NCBI RefSeq assembly: GCF_020731415.2
Contig: NZ_CP088273.1
Span: 5,001-69,000 of the forward strand
Source of the DNA: Phyllobacterium sp. T1293
Lineage (GTDB): Bacteria; Pseudomonadota; Alphaproteobacteria; Rhizobiales; Rhizobiaceae
Length of the DNA stretch: 64,000 nt
Reading direction: 5' to 3'
Of the stretch, positions 1 through 10,748 are shown piece by piece. Under the pieces are notes generated by a model. The model worked only from the letters and a program-made list of their open reading frames with translations. It ran no database searches and had not been told where the DNA came from. The position numbers and the translations under genes are program-made. Numbering within the stretch: the stretch's first letter is position 1; each line of letters starts with the position of its first letter.

Positions 1-884
<884 letters not shown>

Positions 885-1017
885 CTCATTACTTATATCC
901 ATCTGACAACGTCGGATGTGAATAGTCGGTAGTCAGTAGAAAGTAGTCTTCACTACTCACTCATGACTACTCACTACTCCTCAAAAACCAGCTTCTCTTT
1001 CATCGTTGCTCTTTGCT

Positions 1018-1135
1018 GACCTGGTGGTTACAGCGGAGCGGCTGCACCCGATCCCATTCCGAACTCGGCCGTGAAACGCTCCAGCGCCAATGGTACTTCG
1101 TCTCAAGACGCGGGAGAGTAGGTCGCTGCCAGGTC
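1018..1135 (+). rRNA. rrf: 5S ribosomal RNA
   Basis: About 118 nt. The ends GACCTGG (1018-1024) and CCAGGTC (1129-1135) are exact complements and form helix I. The internal CCCGATCCCATTCCGAACTC block is the classical conserved 5S segment. It lies about 130 bp after the 23S end, separated by a spacer holding short imperfect copies of an ACTACTCAC-like motif. Ends could differ by a base or two. Confidence 0.95.
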
Positions 1136-1186
1136 TGCCAAGCGCAACATGAAATCAAAACACCTCACAAATTCAATACCAAACAA

Positions 1187-1218
1187 GCAAAGGCCGCTCA
1201 TCGCGGCCTTTTGCTTTT
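1187..1218 (+). terminator. Hairpin terminator after 5S rRNA
   Basis: GCAAAGGCCGC (1187-1197) is complementary, with one bulged base, to GCGGCCTTTTGC (1203-1214). The loop is TCATC and TTTT follows. Its position after the 5S gene suggests that it ends part of the rrn transcript, with read-through or a separate start serving tRNA-fMet. Confidence 0.7.
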
Positions 1219-1373
1219 GCAAAACAAAACACACGATTTTGCATATCAGCTCACGATTTTGCAAAGCATCGGACAAAAGAGCATAATAACCAGCAGGCCG
1301 TAAGGCACATCTTACCGTTCAGCCACAGCGCAAAGCGCAGGGGCGAACAAAAGCGGCAAAAGCTGCTTGGTAG

Positions 1374-1390
1374 CGCGGGGTGGAGCAGCC
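1374..1390 (+). repeat. Orphan 5' fragment of tRNA-fMet
   Basis: The 17 bases here are identical to nucleotides 1-17 of the complete tRNA-fMet that starts 108 bp downstream at 1482. The match then breaks off and no D-arm or anticodon arm follows, so this is a tRNA gene remnant and not a functional tRNA. Confidence 0.75.
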
Positions 1391-1481
1391 TCCCCGTCCG
1401 ACCGCAGAAGCCTTCTTCAGCTTCGAGGACGGACAAACGGAAATATCCGGGCTGTGGCGGCATACATGCCGTAATTGGTGG

Positions 1482-1537
<56 letters not shown>

Positions 1538-1558
<21 letters not shown>

Positions 1559-1820
1559 ATCTTTCCTATATAAGCTTCTCAAAACACCCATCTTCCCGGC
1601 AGGCTCAGAGCCTGAAGGGTGAGTGGTCGGCGGCAAAGCCGCGAAAACAGTCCAGTGGACTGTTTTAAGACCCGAACGGGCAAATCCTGTCCCCGCAACC
1701 AATCTTCCCTATATAAGCTTCCCAAAACACCCATCTTCCCGCTAGCTGCTCAACCTGAAGGGTGAGTGGTCGGCGGCTAAGCCGCGAAAACAGTCCAGTG
1801 GATTGAAAGACCCGAACGGG
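1538..1820 (+). repeat. 143-bp tandem duplication carrying the tRNA-fMet 3' end
   Basis: Copy A (1538-1680) starts inside the T arm of tRNA-fMet. Copy B (1681-about 1820) repeats the same 21-nt tRNA tail (1681-1701) and then the same 3' flank with only a few substitutions and small indels. Each copy contains an AAAACAGTCCA palindrome, complete in copy A (1644-1666) and decayed in copy B. Both end with AAGACCCGAACGGG. The duplication leaves a tRNA 3' half without a 5' half. Confidence 0.8.
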
Positions 1821-1841
1821 CGCGTTGAACTCCGAGCAAAC

Positions 1842-1865
1842 GAAAGCCCGCAAAAGCGGGCTTTC
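1842..1865. terminator. Perfect hairpin between tRNA-fMet region and WD40 gene
   Basis: GAAAGCCCGC (1842-1851) pairs perfectly with GCGGGCTTTC (1856-1865) around an AAAA loop. T-runs are short on both strands. It sits between convergent units (rrn/tRNA on plus, WD40 gene on minus) and could terminate either or both. Confidence 0.6.
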
Positions 1866-1917
1866 CGGACCGTACGTCGTTACTTAAATATTATTTTGAT
1901 CAAGCGCGGAAAAGAGA

Positions 1918-2907
1918 TTACGCCGTAATATCCACAACGCCGCAATCGCCGCTCTCGCTGCCAAATACGAGGCGGTGCCCGGTTCTGTCCCAATCCATCG
2001 ACGAAATTGCGCCCTTGCCGGGGCGGCGCAGCAGCACTTCTTTCTGATCCCCAAAGCGCCCGACAAGGATCATGCCGTCGGAGTAGCCAATCGCGACTAT
2101 ATCCTCGACGGGGTGACAGGCGACGGCGGTCACGGCACTGTCGCCGCGCGTGCCAAGTTCCAGTGGTGCCTTGCCCATTGGGCCGTCCTTGCCCGAAAAT
2201 GGCCAGACAACGGACGCCGGCGCACCTGATGTCGCCAGCCATTTGCCCTTCGGGCTCCACGACCAGCTTTTCACCTTGTTGGGATAGCCAGTCATGCGCA
2301 TGTGCCTGTTATCTTCCAGACGCCAGCCATGCAGCGCGTTTTCCTGCATGGATGTGACAAGGAACCGGTTGTCAGGCGAGAAAATGACCGAGACGTGCGC
2401 GCCTTTCCATTCCAGCTCTGTCGGTGTTCCATTGGTGGCAGGCCAGTGCAGCGTTACGCCATTATAACGGGCAACTGCCAACCGCAGGCCTTTCGGCGCA
2501 AAGGCGAGGCCTTCCACGCTGCGCTCATGAACCAGTTCCCGCACCGAACCATCAGGCGCGCGCACCCAGGCGATCTTTCCCGAGGCATAGGCAATGGCAC
2601 CGTTCGGTGCCACCGCCAAGGCAGTCATCCATTTGCGTGGTATCTTGCTGAGTTCGGTGACTTCGCCATTCAATCCCGTCGAACAGACGCGGCCATCTTC
2701 TCCACTTGTAAGTAATGACTTACCATCTGAAGAAAGCACCGCACAAAGAAGACCGTCATGAGCCTCTGTAATCTTATGGCCATTGTCGAGCCGATGCACC
2801 GTGCCATCGGCGAGTGCAAAGAATGGAACGTCCAGGACAAAACGGGCGTCAATGCAGTGACCGGTCAGATCAAGCGGGGCAATAGTCGGCATAGATGGCA
2901 AGCTCAT
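1918..2907 (-). CDS. WD40 repeat domain protein
   Basis: A 329-residue protein built almost entirely of beta-propeller-like repeats. Recurrent blade features such as SPDNRFLVTS, SPKGKWLATSG and DRTGHRLVFGS are spaced about 40 residues apart. No signal peptide or membrane segment is evident, so it is probably cytoplasmic. It follows the COG0523 GTPase gene on the same strand. WD40 proteins encoded next to CobW-family GTPases recur in alphaproteobacteria, and a scaffold or partner role for the GTPase is inference only. The start at 2907 has no clear ribosome-binding site; Met6 (2892) is the alternative. The 155-bp gap from the upstream gene holds a palindromic element. Confidence 0.85.
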   Translation of the reverse strand: MSLPSMPTIAPLDLTGHCIDARFVLDVPFFALADGTVHRLDNGHKITEAHDGLLCAVLSSDGKSLLTSGEDGRVCSTGLNGEVTELSKIPRKWMTALAVAPNGAIAYASGKIAWVRAPDGSVRELVHERSVEGLAFAPKGLRLAVARYNGVTLHWPATNGTPTELEWKGAHVSVIFSPDNRFLVTSMQENALHGWRLEDNRHMRMTGYPNKVKSWSWSPKGKWLATSGAPASVVWPFSGKDGPMGKAPLELGTRGDSAVTAVACHPVEDIVAIGYSDGMILVGRFGDQKEVLLRRPGKGAISSMDWDRTGHRLVFGSESGDCGVVDITA

Positions 2908-2914
2908 GAATTGG

Positions 2915-3041
2915 ATTGAAATGGCGCCCGGAATGGCAAAAAGAAAGAAACAGGAATGTGAAAGGCAATGCCTTTCGTTCGTGCGAGGCTGCTCTTACAG
3001 CGGTATCGGCATTCGAACGAAAGACATTATGCCATTTCAAT
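2915..3041. repeat. Nested palindromic intergenic element
   Basis: Outer arms ATTGAAATGGC (2915-2925) and GCCATTTCAAT (3031-3041) are exact complements. Inside them CTTTCGTTCG (2972-2981) pairs with CGAACGAAAG (3014-3023), and GAAAGGC/GCCTTTC (about 2960-2976) forms its own small hairpin. The element fills most of the gap between the GTPase and WD40 genes. It could be a small miniature repeat or an mRNA processing structure; no second copy was noticed in this window. Confidence 0.6.
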
Positions 3042-3062
3042 TTCATTCAATATGTTTGTAGC

Positions 3063-4175
3063 CTAGGCGAGGCAGCTTTCAAGTCCGGATTTCAGCGCAT
3101 CGTGGTCGAGTTCGCGACCGATGAAGACAAGGCGGCTTTCGCGCTTTTCATTGTCTTTCCAGGCACGTTGATGATCGCCTTCAATAATCATGTGGACGCC
3201 CTGAATAACATAGCGCTCATGATCATTCTTGAATGCGAGAATGCCTTTCAGGCGCAGGATGTTCGGCCCCTGATCCTGAGTGATTTTCTGGACCCATGGA
3301 AAAAACTTGTCGGAATTGAGTTCGCCCACGCGCAGGGAAACCGAGATCACAGTTGTATCGTGAATCGGCGACGCGTGATCATGGTGGTGATGATGTCCAT
3401 GGTGGTCATGGTCATGATCGTGATGATGGTGCCCGTGATCATGGTCATGATCACAATCAGGGCCGCAGGCATGATCAGGATGATCATGATCAAGGAAATG
3501 CGGGTCGTTTTCCAAGGCGCGGGTCAGATCGAAGGCGCCGCGATCGAGCACACGGGTCAGATCGATACCGGCGCGCTCGGTCTTATGGATGACCGCATAG
3601 GGGTTGATGGCACGAACGGTTGCTTCGACGCCAGCCAGTTCTTCCGGCGTTACCAGATCTGTTTTGTTGAGCAGGACAACATCAGCAAAGGCAATCTGGT
3701 CCTCGGCTTCGCGGCTGTCCTTCAGACGCAATGGCAAGTGCTTGGCATCGACAAGGGCGACCACAGCATCGAGCATGGTTTTGCTGCGCACGTCATCATC
3801 CATGAAGAAAGTCTGGGCGACGGGAACAGGATCAGCCAGACCCGTTGTCTCGACGATGATCGCATCAAAGCGGCCGGGGCGGCGCATCAGGCCCTCGACC
3901 ACGCGGATCAGGTCTCCGCGCACGGTGCAGCAGATACAGCCATTGTTCATTTCATAGATTTCTTCGTCGGATTCGACGATCAGATCGTTATCAATGCCGA
4001 TCTCGCCAAATTCGTTGACGATGACCGCATAACGTTTGCCATGGTCTTCGCTCAGAATACGATTGAGCAGCGTCGTCTTGCCGGAACCGAGATAACCGGT
4101 GAGAACGGTGACGGGGATCTGAGGAATGCGCGCGGTGTCAGGCGCAGCATTGGTGGTCGTTGGAGCTTCACTCAT
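3063..4175 (-). CDS. CobW/COG0523 family GTPase with His-rich metal-binding loop
   Basis: Probable metallochaperone GTPase of 370 residues. Near the N-terminus is the P-loop [12 protein letters not shown], then the family hallmark CICC motif ([11 protein letters not shown]), the ETTGLADP switch and the NKTDLV base-recognition motif. The middle holds a long Asp/His-rich stretch of about 35 residues with further cysteines, followed by the CobW C-terminal domain. This architecture is typical of zinc-handling members; the metal is inference. I chose ATG 4175 because AAGAGG lies just upstream and the protein then begins close to the P-loop; a longer frame reaches 4319. It is flanked on the same strand by an amidohydrolase and a WD40 protein. 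No Zur-like palindrome was recognised upstream. Confidence 0.93.
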   Translation of the reverse strand: MSEAPTTTNAAPDTARIPQIPVTVLTGYLGSGKTTLLNRILSEDHGKRYAVIVNEFGEIGIDNDLIVESDEEIYEMNNGCICCTVRGDLIRVVEGLMRRPGRFDAIIVETTGLADPVPVAQTFFMDDDVRSKTMLDAVVALVDAKHLPLRLKDSREAEDQIAFADVVLLNKTDLVTPEELAGVEATVRAINPYAVIHKTERAGIDLTRVLDRGAFDLTRALENDPHFLDHDHPDHACGPDCDHDHDHGHHHHDHDHDHHGHHHHHDHASPIHDTTVISVSLRVGELNSDKFFPWVQKITQDQGPNILRLKGILAFKNDHERYVIQGVHMIIEGDHQRAWKDNEKRESRLVFIGRELDHDALKSGLESCLA

Positions 4176-4284
4176 CGTGTGCCTCTTTGAAAGGATGAAC
4201 ACAGGATATAGGTGATCATGACGGGTTTTGCCACATCCGATGTGTTCAATTGCGTGAATGGTTTGTTCAAGCGGATTGAGCCTG

Positions 4285-5031
4285 TCACGCAAAAACCGAA
4301 CAGTCGAAGCGGTCGACATCCTCGAGCAGTTCGATAATGCCCTTTAAACTGTGTGCAATGAACTTTTCTCCAGCCTCTGCCGTGGCGCGGGAGGCATCGC
4401 CGGCAACACCAAGCCTGTTCAGATCTGACATTTTCCAGCCAAAGGCATGCGGACCATAGGCACGCAAATGTTTGTAGGTCTCGATATATAGTCGTTGGTT
4501 CGAATCAAAGTTTTGTGCCTTAGCCATTTCGACCCTTTCCGGGTAGAGCGCCAGCATCACCGAAGTTTCGATAAAACCGCCATGGATATCGAGCGCTTTA
4601 TCCTGCGGAGAAATAAGCCCATCCGGCAAACCAAATCGCGTCCAGCTTGTTGCGACAGCAAGCATATTGAAACGAACCCGCAGTTCCGTGGCGACAATTG
4701 TCATCAGCGGAGAATTGCCGCCATGGGCGTTGAGAATGACCAACTTGGACACGCCGCGATCTGCGACGCCCTTGCCGATATCGATCCAGCGGCGGACAGC
4801 CTCGTCAAAAGCCAGGGTTTTCGTTCCTGCAACATCCATGTGTTCGATGGAGTAACCAACAGGCTCAACCGGTAGAAAATCGACTGAAAGCGTTGCCGGA
4901 AGAGCCGGTTTCAGACGGTTGACGAACCCTTGTGCAATCAATGTGTCGGTTTCATAGGGCAAATGCGGCCCGTGCTGCTCATGGGCACCAAGAGGAAGAA
5001 GAGCAATTGTTTTGGTTGGTGGCGTGGGCAT
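4285..5031 (-). CDS. Creatininase family amidohydrolase
   Basis: A 248-residue protein of the creatininase superfamily, metal-dependent amide hydrolases. The metal-ligand motifs are visible: [15 protein letters not shown] near the N-terminus, NAHGGNSP around residues 100-110 and [13 protein letters not shown] around 150. The length is normal. Substrates in the family include creatinine, cyclic amides and pterin or flavin precursors, and the sequence alone does not show which applies. It lies 109 bp upstream of the COG0523 GTPase on the same strand, so a shared transcript and a metal link are plausible. Start ATG 5031. Confidence 0.9.
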   Translation of the reverse strand: MPTPPTKTIALLPLGAHEQHGPHLPYETDTLIAQGFVNRLKPALPATLSVDFLPVEPVGYSIEHMDVAGTKTLAFDEAVRRWIDIGKGVADRGVSKLVILNAHGGNSPLMTIVATELRVRFNMLAVATSWTRFGLPDGLISPQDKALDIHGGFIETSVMLALYPERVEMAKAQNFDSNQRLYIETYKHLRAYGPHAFGWKMSDLNRLGVAGDASRATAEAGEKFIAHSLKGIIELLEDVDRFDCSVFA

Positions 5032-5365
5032 GGGTCACTCACGGGTTACATGGACCCTGTTAGCATAACTGCCTTGATGGAACGAGGGTAGGCATCCCCA
5101 CCGCGATTTTTATCTGCTTATTTGGGCTCTGGCGGCAATTCGTCGGCAAATTTCATCAGAATGTCATATAAGAATTGTAACGCGGGTTCATCGGGGGATC
5201 GGCTTGATGGTGCAGAGCTGAAAATTGAGGCGCCAAAGGTTATTTTCGTTCAAAGTTGAGACTGCACAGCGCCGACATCCTTCGTCTGATAATTACCATT
5301 TACCAAAAAGAGCTAGCCGCCTTATCATTAACGGGACAATTGGTTCACAGCGAGCAGGAATTTGA
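5032..5365. other. Intergenic region between creatininase gene and marR
   Basis: It carries the divergent promoters of the amidohydrolase gene and the MarR gene. No confident operator or RNA was recognised. A minus-strand open stretch of about 43 codons ending at the TAA at 5118-5120 has protein-like composition but no standard start codon or RBS, so it is not called. Confidence 0.4.
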
Positions 5366-5857
5366 ATGGTCAAGGAACGCAAGCCTCTCATTCTTCACCG
5401 TCTGCAATCAACCGCTCGGCTGACGCGCACGGCATTGGCCACCCGGCTTTTGGCCCATGGTTTTTATGCGGGACAGGACGCCGTCATGTTGCAACTCGCG
5501 CATGAGGATGGTCTTTCGCCAAGTGTATTGGCAAAACGCCTCGGTGTTCGCCCGCCAACAATCACCAAAACAATTTCCCGGCTTCAGACGCAGGGTTTTG
5601 TCAAAAAAGAGGGATCTGCGACTGACCAGCGTCAGGCGCATATTTTCCTGACGGACACAGGCAATGAGGCGATCAAGGCCATCGAGAAATCGATTCGCAA
5701 GACTGAAAAGGATGCGATGAAGGGTTTTGACAAGAAGGAACGCAAGGCTTTGATCAAGATGCTGCAGCGCCTTGAGATCAATTTGTCGGCTGCTGAACTG
5801 TTGCGTCAGACGGGATCGGATGACGATCACGATGATGAGGACGGTGACGACGAGTAA
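5366..5857 (+). CDS. MarR family transcriptional regulator
   Basis: A 163-residue winged-helix regulator. The helix-turn-helix core lies around residues 45-80 (SPSVLAKRLGVRPPTITKTI), followed by the wing with the conserved DQRQ segment (ATDQRQAHIFLTDTG). The C-terminus ends in an acidic tail of about a dozen Asp/Glu/His residues, unusual for the family. MarR proteins usually dimerise and repress a neighbouring gene until a ligand binds. The DMT exporter 78 bp downstream on the same strand is the natural target candidate, but that is inference. Start ATG 5366; GAGCAGGAAT precedes it. Confidence 0.93.
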   Translation: MVKERKPLILHRLQSTARLTRTALATRLLAHGFYAGQDAVMLQLAHEDGLSPSVLAKRLGVRPPTITKTISRLQTQGFVKKEGSATDQRQAHIFLTDTGNEAIKAIEKSIRKTEKDAMKGFDKKERKALIKMLQRLEINLSAAELLRQTGSDDDHDDEDGDDE

Positions 5858-5935
5858 TTTTTTGCCCGTCGCGTGCAATTGACCGTTACAAACGGTGCGA
5901 AATTGCTAACATGGTGGCCAGTCCTGCCTGTCTGA

Positions 5936-6841
5936 TTGGTTAGCATCTTGTCTGTATCTACTCCTTCCTCTCAGGAAGCCGTTCCTGCTGCTGCGATTCT
6001 TTATATTTTTGCAGCGGGCATCCTCTTCTCGTGTCTCGATACAAGCGCCAAATATCTGGTTCTTCAGGGTATACCACCGGCATTTGTGTCGTGGATGCGG
6101 TTTGTCGAGCACGCGGTGCTGGTTCTCATTTTCTTTCGCGGCTGGACCAATCCTGCGCTTTTCAGGGTCAGGAGTTACCGTTTTCAATTGCTGCGCGGAC
6201 TGTGCCTGTTTGGCTCTACCTATTTCAACTTTTACGCGCTGTAGACCATGCAGCTTGGCGAAACGATCACAATCACATTCGCTGCGCCCATGGTTATTGC
6301 GGCGCTGGCGGGGCCATTGCTGGGGGAGTGGGCAGGCTGGCGCCGCTGGGCTGCGATTATCGTGGCATTTATAGGCGTGCTGATTATTGCGCGTCCCGGC
6401 TTCGGAACGCTCAATCCCGGCTTGCCCTATTCGATACTGGCGATGCTAAGCTACTCGCTCTACGTGCTTTTGACCCGCCGCATGGCTGCCACCGAATCAC
6501 CTGAGAGTCTGATCTTTTTCTCGGCGTTAGCGCCTGCCATTCTTATTTCACCTGCCATAACGGAAGCTGTCCTGCCGCAGACATGCTTTCAGATTGTGCT
6601 TCTGCTGATGCTTGGTTTCTTTGGCGGGTTGGGCCATTATCTGATCATTCTGGCCTATCGGCGTGCAACGACAGCTGCTCTTGCTCCTTATCCGTTCCTG
6701 CAGATCATCTGGATGCTCGCGTTCGGCTATCTCGTCTTTGACCAGTTCCCCGATGTTTATACGCTTCTGGGGGCTGTCATCGTTATTGCGAGCGGTCTTT
6801 ACGTCGTGCACAGGGAACACCGGTTGCGGATGCGCTCCTGA
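5936..6841 (+). pseudogene. EamA/DMT superfamily permease interrupted by in-frame TAG
   Basis: Two open stretches (to 6241 and from 6245) are in the same frame, separated only by TAG at 6242-6244. Read through, they form one EamA (DMT) permease of about 300 residues with ten hydrophobic segments and the usual two EamA halves. The join reads FNFYAL-stop-TMQLGET, where relatives commonly have ALQT, so a single CAG-to-TAG change explains it. The second part has an ATG at 6248 that could restart translation but would lack the first three helices. The start is uncertain (TTG 5936 or TTG 5948, weak RBS). Called as a nonsense-disrupted gene; a sequencing error or amber suppression are alternatives. 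Confidence 0.8.
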
Positions 6842-6987
6842 TTATCATGTGCCCGGATCGCTATCCAAAGCCAATTGGGGCTTTGCATCGCCTAAGCGGC
6901 GAAAGGGCTTTGATTTATCGGGTGGCAATGGCATAACGCCAGAGAACGACAATGTATTTGTCTGACCAGACGGCGGGGAGGCGGTTT

Positions 6988-8007
6988 TTGGCGCAAAAGA
7001 TCAAACTATCGACAATTGCCGACGCGCTGAAAGTGTCTACTGCAACCGTATCGCTGGCTTTGCGCGATAGTCCCCTTGTGGCGGATCAGACGCGCGAGAA
7101 GATCAAGGAACATGCCCGTGCCATCGGTTATATCTATAACCGTCGGGCGGCCAGTCTGCGTACATCACGCTCGGGCATTGTCGGTGTGGTCGTTCATGAC
7201 ATCATGAACCCGTTTTTCGCGGAAATTTTACGGGCAATTGAGGGCGAGCTTGATCGCTCCGGTCAGACCTTCATTCTGTCGAACCATTATGATCAGCTGG
7301 ACAAGCAGCGGACATTCATCGAGACCGTTCTGCAACTGGGCGGTGATGGGGTCATCATGTCGCCGGCCATCGGCACGCCCGCCGAAGATATTCGCATGGC
7401 CGAGGATAATGGTCTGCCGGTTGTTCTGATCGCCCGTACGGTCAAAGACGCGAATGTGCCTGTATTTCGCGGCGATGATTCCTACGGCATCAGTCTTGCG
7501 ACAAACCATCTGATTTCCCTCGGACATACACGGATTGCCATGGTCGGCGGTACGGACCAGACATCAACAGGCCGCGATCGCTATGAAGGTTATCTTCTGG
7601 CCATGCAAAAGGCAGGTCTTGAGGTCAAGCCGGAATGGCGCATTCCGGGACCGCGCACCAAACAGGCTGGTTTTGACGCTGCGCCGCAGTTTCTGGCGCT
7701 GAAAGATCATCCCACCGCTGCGGTCTGCTGGAATGATCTTGCTGCCATCGGCATGATGAATGGTATTGCCCGCGCGGGCATGGTTCCCGGCGTCGATATT
7801 TCCGTGACCGGCTATGATGATCTGGAAGAAGCGGCGATTGCCACTCCTGCTTTGACGACGGTGTGGAATGGTCAGCGCGAAGTCGGCCAGCGTGCAGCAC
7901 GGGCGCTGCTTGATCAGCTCAACGGCGCTGACACCCATGCACGGCAGGAACTTATCAAGCCGGAGCTGCGTATCCGGCAGTCAACCTCAAAACCCAAAGA
8001 GCGGTAG
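6988..8007 (+). CDS. LacI family transcriptional regulator
   Basis: A 339-residue regulator: N-terminal LacI helix-turn-helix (LSTIADALKVSTATVSLALR), the hinge helix around NRRAASLRTSRSG, then a periplasmic-binding-protein-like sensor domain (GVVVHDIMNPFFAEIL and VTGYDDLEEAAIATPALTTV). I prefer TTG 6988 because GGGGAGG lies 6 bases upstream; an in-frame ATG at 6952 adds 12 residues but has a poor RBS. LacI-type proteins usually repress sugar uptake or catabolism genes, but no sugar transporter lies beside it, so the regulon is unknown. It follows the broken DMT permease by about 150 bp. Confidence 0.93.
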   Translation: MAQKIKLSTIADALKVSTATVSLALRDSPLVADQTREKIKEHARAIGYIYNRRAASLRTSRSGIVGVVVHDIMNPFFAEILRAIEGELDRSGQTFILSNHYDQLDKQRTFIETVLQLGGDGVIMSPAIGTPAEDIRMAEDNGLPVVLIARTVKDANVPVFRGDDSYGISLATNHLISLGHTRIAMVGGTDQTSTGRDRYEGYLLAMQKAGLEVKPEWRIPGPRTKQAGFDAAPQFLALKDHPTAAVCWNDLAAIGMMNGIARAGMVPGVDISVTGYDDLEEAAIATPALTTVWNGQREVGQRAARALLDQLNGADTHARQELIKPELRIRQSTSKPKER

Positions 8008-8103
8008 CATCATCAGGCGCGAGAGGCATTCATCGCGCTCTAACGGTTGATTAACGCTGATTGCTTAAGGTCTTTCCGTGCGCGTACGCCCGGGGAGTTC
8101 ATT

Positions 8104-8541
8104 GTGAAACTGAGTTTAACTGCCGGGATCGGCCTCTTCTCCTTTTTTGCTGCTGCTGCGCTGTTTGCGGATTTCGCATCATTCACAGCGTCTCAAAATG
8201 TTGATCCGACAACGACTGCCTCGACAGGTCTGACGGAATTCGATGCGCCGGCATTTGTGATCAGCAGTCCGGGCGGTAGTGCCAGATGCAAGGCATTTCC
8301 GCAGGAAAACGGCCTACCGGGTCATGATGCCCTGCATGTGAATAAGGATTGCGTGGCGCTTTACCCGCCTCTCGCCAACGCAACGGAATGGCGCAACAAT
8401 CCGGATGGCACGATTGCATTTGCCGACCAGTCCGGAAAAACCATCGTCGAATTTAGCCCCGGTGACGGGCGCGCCTATGTTAGTGTCGCGCCGCGGTCGG
8501 TGCTTTTGTCATTGTCCGCAGCGGGTGTCGACTTGCTCTAA
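8104..8541 (+). CDS. Exported small protein of unknown function
   Basis: A 145-residue protein with an N-terminal signal-like segment (MKLSLTAGIGLFSFFAAAAL). I place the start at GTG 8104 because GGGGAG precedes it. The mature part is polar and contains two cysteines (SARCKAF and KDCVALYPP) that could form a periplasmic disulfide. I do not recognise the family. It lies 96 bp after the LacI gene and is convergent with the amidotransferase gene, whose stop is only 6 bp away. Confidence 0.75.
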   Translation: MKLSLTAGIGLFSFFAAAALFADFASFTASQNVDPTTTASTGLTEFDAPAFVISSPGGSARCKAFPQENGLPGHDALHVNKDCVALYPPLANATEWRNNPDGTIAFADQSGKTIVEFSPGDGRAYVSVAPRSVLLSLSAAGVDLL

Positions 8542-8547
8542 ACCGAA

Positions 8548-9318
8548 TTATTCGGCGGCCTGAAGCCTTTCGCGGCTTGCCTTGTGCGCACGCGCGGCAT
8601 CGCCAAAGGCAGCGAAAATCTTGCGCGAAGGGCTGTCGGTTTTCACCCAGTATTCCGGGTGCCATTGCACGCCAACGGCAAATCCGCGGGCTTTCTTGAC
8701 CGATACGGCCTCAATGGTTCCATCCTCAGCCACGGCTTCGATATCGAGCTGGGCGGCGGGCTGGTCGATGGCCTGTCTGTGTACGGAATTGACCTGAACC
8801 GTGTCCGACTGCATCACATTGGCAAGGCATGAGCCGGGCTTGATGCGCACGGGATGGCGGATGGCGAAGCGCTCAGCCTGTTCGGCGGACTGAGGCGCGC
8901 GGTGATCCATACGGCCGTCGAGTTCCTGTATTTCCGTGGCGAGTGTTCCGCCAAGGGCGACGTTCAGTTCCTGAATGCCACGGCAAATGGCAAGCAGCGG
9001 CACGCCGCGCTCAATTGCCCGGCGGATCAAGGGCAATGAAGTTGCATCGCGGGCGGGATCATAGGGTTCATGCGCCTCGGTCGGTTCCACGCCGTAGAGA
9101 GAAGGATGCACATTGGATTTGGAGCCTGTAACCAGAACACCATCCACACCGTCAAGAATAGCGTCTATGTCGAGGCCTTCGCCAAAGGAAGGGACGATCA
9201 GGGGAATGACACCGGCTGCGTCATAGGCCGCTTTCAAATACTGATCGGGTGCTGCGTGCCACGTATAATTTTCAAAGGCGCGAACGTCTGAGGTGATGGC
9301 GACGAGAGGCTGCCGCAT
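8548..9318 (-). CDS. Class I glutamine amidotransferase-like hydrolase (peptidase C26, PuuD-like)
   Basis: A 256-residue protein of the gamma-glutamyl-gamma-aminobutyrate hydrolase type. The nucleophile elbow LLAICRGIQELNVALGG supplies the catalytic Cys and GVQWHPEYW supplies the His-Glu pair. PuuD-like enzymes remove glutamate from gamma-glutamylated amines such as gamma-glutamyl-GABA in putrescine breakdown; the substrate here is inferred from family only. I chose ATG 9318, which has GGAG at suitable distance and begins at the conserved RQPLVAITSD; the frame stays open upstream to 9435. No other puu genes are adjacent. Confidence 0.9.
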   Translation of the reverse strand: MRQPLVAITSDVRAFENYTWHAAPDQYLKAAYDAAGVIPLIVPSFGEGLDIDAILDGVDGVLVTGSKSNVHPSLYGVEPTEAHEPYDPARDATSLPLIRRAIERGVPLLAICRGIQELNVALGGTLATEIQELDGRMDHRAPQSAEQAERFAIRHPVRIKPGSCLANVMQSDTVQVNSVHRQAIDQPAAQLDIEAVAEDGTIEAVSVKKARGFAVGVQWHPEYWVKTDSPSRKIFAAFGDAARAHKASRERLQAAE

Positions 9319-9486
9319 GGCGATGCTCCAAATAATAATTCTCTCTGGAATGTAGTGTAATTCGGGTGCGTTTCCAATGGCTGCCGACGGCGGGAGGCAT
9401 TCCGTCGCAAAAGGTGTTTTTCTGCGGGGATTCACTCTGTTTTAATCAGCGCTTCGTTTGTGTTTTCAGCGGCTGGACTTGAATAG

Positions 9487-10680
<1,194 letters not shown>

Positions 10681-10699
10681 GCTCTCTGTTTCCAGATAT

Positions 10700-10730
10700 A
10701 AAAAGCCCGGCATCGCTGCCGGGCTTTTTC
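10700..10730. terminator. Bidirectional hairpin terminator
   Basis: AAAAGCCCGGCA and TGCCGGGCTTTTT pair perfectly around a TCGC loop, with T-runs on both strands. It serves the TRAP receptor gene on plus and the DctM gene on minus. Confidence 0.9.
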
Positions 10731-10748
10731 TTTGTCTCAACGTCTACA

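Noticed and set aside
1013..1303. 96-codon plus-strand frame over 5S rRNA
   Set aside because: It is the 5S gene and its terminator read as protein.
3360..3505. Possible CRISPR-like or satellite repeats rich in GATCATG
   Set aside because: These are Asp/His codons of the metal-binding loop; units are irregular and without spacers.
2916..4190. 424-codon plus-strand frame opposite the COG0523 GTPase
   Set aside because: The minus strand has complete P-loop, CxCC and NKTD motifs; the plus frame has no family features and reflects the His-rich codon repeats.
5118..5249. Minus-strand 43-codon open stretch with protein-like composition
   Set aside because: No ATG, GTG or TTG start in a sensible place and no RBS; at most a gene remnant.
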